Positions 22,936 through 24,007 of a DNA stretch of 24,007 bases are shown here, one piece after another. How positions within the stretch are numbered: position 1 is the stretch's first letter; the number at the start of each line of letters is the position of its first letter. The stretch comes from Erysipelotrichaceae bacterium (GTDB taxonomy: Bacteria > Bacillota_I > Bacilli_A > Erysipelotrichales > Coprobacillaceae). A program made the position numbers and the translations under genes. The stretch is from NCBI GenBank assembly GCA_018365815.1, contig JAGZJH010000035.1:1-24007 (forward strand). Direction: 5' to 3'. The notes beneath the pieces were generated by a model. The model made no database searches and was not told where the DNA came from. It saw nothing but the letters and a program-made list of their open reading frames with translations.

Positions 22936-24007
22936 ATGGCAGTAATAAATGTTGTAAATGCTAGTAAAACATACGGTACTGGCAATATTAAAGTAGAGGC
23001 ATTAAAGCCAGTCTCTTTTTCTATTGAAAGAGGCGAATTTGTATGTATTATCGGAACTTCCGGTTCCGGAAAATCCACACTGATGCATTTAATGGCAGGT
23101 GTAGATCAAGCATCAACGGGTGAGATTTATATTAATGGAAAAGATGTAACTAAATTGGATCAAGAGGGATTAGGGGTATTTAGACGCCGTGAAGTTGGAA
23201 TTATATATCAATTTTTTAATTTAGTCCCCGTTTTAACAGCAAGCGAAAATATTGAATTACCATTAATGCTTGATGAAAAAAAAGTAGACCGTCAATATTT
23301 TAACGAGCTTGTGGAATTATTAGGAATTAAAGATCGTTTAGATTTTTATCCAAGTAAAATGTCTGGAGGAGAACAACAACGTGTTGCAATCGCTAGAGCA
23401 TTAATCCATAAACCAAGTATTATCTTAGCTGATGAGCCAACAGGAAATTTAAATAGTAAATTAGCAAAAGAAATTATGGAATTTTTAGTATTGGCTTCAA
23501 GAAAATATAATCAAACCATTGTAATGATTACACACGATTTAAATTTAGCGAAATATGCTGATCGTGTTTTAGAAATACAAGATGGAAATATCGTTCGAGA
23601 TTTTAATACAAGTGATATGACTTCACCGATTGAAGAATCAGAAATCAAACGTTTAGATAAAGATGAAATATATCGACGTGCTCAAGAAAAATTAGATAAT
23701 ATGGAATTCAATGTTGAAATTGATGAAGAATACGAAAAATGGGATCATAAAACAGGTAATTTTGTGATTGATTATAATGAAATGCTTCGTACCTTATATT
23801 TCATATATAACGAAGATTTAAAAACAAGTGATGAAAAAAGAAGTGAAAAAGTCGAAGATGTAATGAAAATTTATTTTGATTTATTTTTAGAAGGCATGAC
23901 CGCTTTTGCACGTGCACGTTCAATCGAATTTAAAAATATGAAAAAAGATAAAGTCATCAAAGCTGTTTCATCTAGAGAAGAATTGTTAGAATTCGTTGAT
24001 ACTTTTG
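22936..24007 (+). CDS. ABC transporter ATP-binding protein with long C-terminal extension, 3'-truncated
   Basis: MacB/LolD-BceA type ATPase; at least 357 codons, open to the window end. Walker A GTSGSGKS (residues 40-47), Q-loop IIYQFFNLVP, MSGGEQQRVAIARAL signature, LADEPTGNLNS Walker B, MITHD H-loop. FFNLVPVLTASENIELPLML is typical of this class, which works with FtsX-like permeases in lipoprotein release, peptide or antibiotic export. The normal domain ends near LEIQDGNIVRDF (about residue 220). After it come at least 130 residues: an acidic, helical stretch (EESEIKRLDKDEIYRRAQEKL, then EKWDHKTGNFVIDYNEM and YFDLFLEGMTAFARARS) that I do not recognise. ATG 22936 has GGAGGG upstream. The missing 3' part and the permease, if any, lie outside. 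Confidence 0.9.
   Translation, partial: MAVINVVNASKTYGTGNIKVEALKPVSFSIERGEFVCIIGTSGSGKSTLMHLMAGVDQASTGEIYINGKDVTKLDQEGLGVFRRREVGIIYQFFNLVPVLTASENIELPLMLDEKKVDRQYFNELVELLGIKDRLDFYPSKMSGGEQQRVAIARALIHKPSIILADEPTGNLNSKLAKEIMEFLVLASRKYNQTIVMITHDLNLAKYADRVLEIQDGNIVRDFNTSDMTSPIEESEIKRLDKDEIYRRAQEKLDNMEFNVEIDEEYEKWDHKTGNFVIDYNEMLRTLYFIYNEDLKTSDEKRSEKVEDVMKIYFDLFLEGMTAFARARSIEFKNMKKDKVIKAVSSREELLEFVDTF

Noticed and set aside
1..24007. UGA as a tryptophan codon, mollicute style
   Set aside because: UGA ends at least two genes (17624-17626 and 19373-19375) in tight overlaps, and Trp is coded by UGG throughout.
1..24007. CRISPR array, IS element or tandem repeats
   Set aside because: No regularly spaced direct repeats, transposase or terminal repeats were seen on either strand.

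Overview
The window is AT-rich, densely coded bacterial chromosome with Bacilli-type gene order. UGA is a normal stop (it ends nadD-yqeK and mtnN), so this is not a UGA=Trp mollicute. The NadD-YqeK fusion is, as far as I recall, a mollicute feature. The gene blocks are those of Bacillus, and a proSigmaK and a probable SirA point to endospore formation. My best guess is a low-GC Bacilli lineage near Erysipelotrichales/Haloplasmatales and the mollicute root. No prophage, insertion sequence, CRISPR array, rRNA or tRNA was found.

Layout. (1) 1-4124: the 3' part of an FtsK/SpoIIIE DNA translocase, then the M16 pair ymfF-ymfH. (2) 4196-8053: a promoter, a structured RNA of about 155 nt (6S-like candidate) and its terminator, then ynzC, tkt (own promoter), a short SirA-like gene, yneF (own promoter) and a histidine-phosphatase gene. 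This is the Bacillus ynzC-tkt-sirA-yneF order. (3) 8077-13428: plsY (minus) divergent from parE-parC, the conserved yneS-parE-parC arrangement, with a symmetric divergent promoter. (4) 13446-14984, minus strand: a GH25 lysozyme followed by an uninterrupted sigK that keeps its N-terminal pro-sequence. (5) 15136-22322: a tight eight-gene run, yqeH-yhbY-nadD/yqeK-rsfS-yqeM-mtnN-VTT protein-U32 protein. The first five match the Bacillus yqe cluster without aroE and with nadD and yqeK fused. (6) 22448-24007: a small XRE-type regulator, then an ABC ATPase with a long unusual C-terminal extension that runs off the window.

How the genes fit together. Most are core functions: chromosome segregation and decatenation (FtsK, ParE/ParC), ribosome assembly (YqeH, YhbY, RsfS, perhaps the U32 enzyme), NAD synthesis, pentose phosphate metabolism, phospholipid synthesis and SAM recycling. 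A sporulation layer is placed among them: SirA-like replication inhibitor, proSigmaK and possibly SpoIIIE.

No wholly new multi-gene system is evident. The best second looks are the unassigned structured RNA before ynzC, the inverted repeats built into three promoters, the divergent SirA, the proSigmaK beside a lysozyme gene, and the XRE/extended-ABC pair at the right edge.
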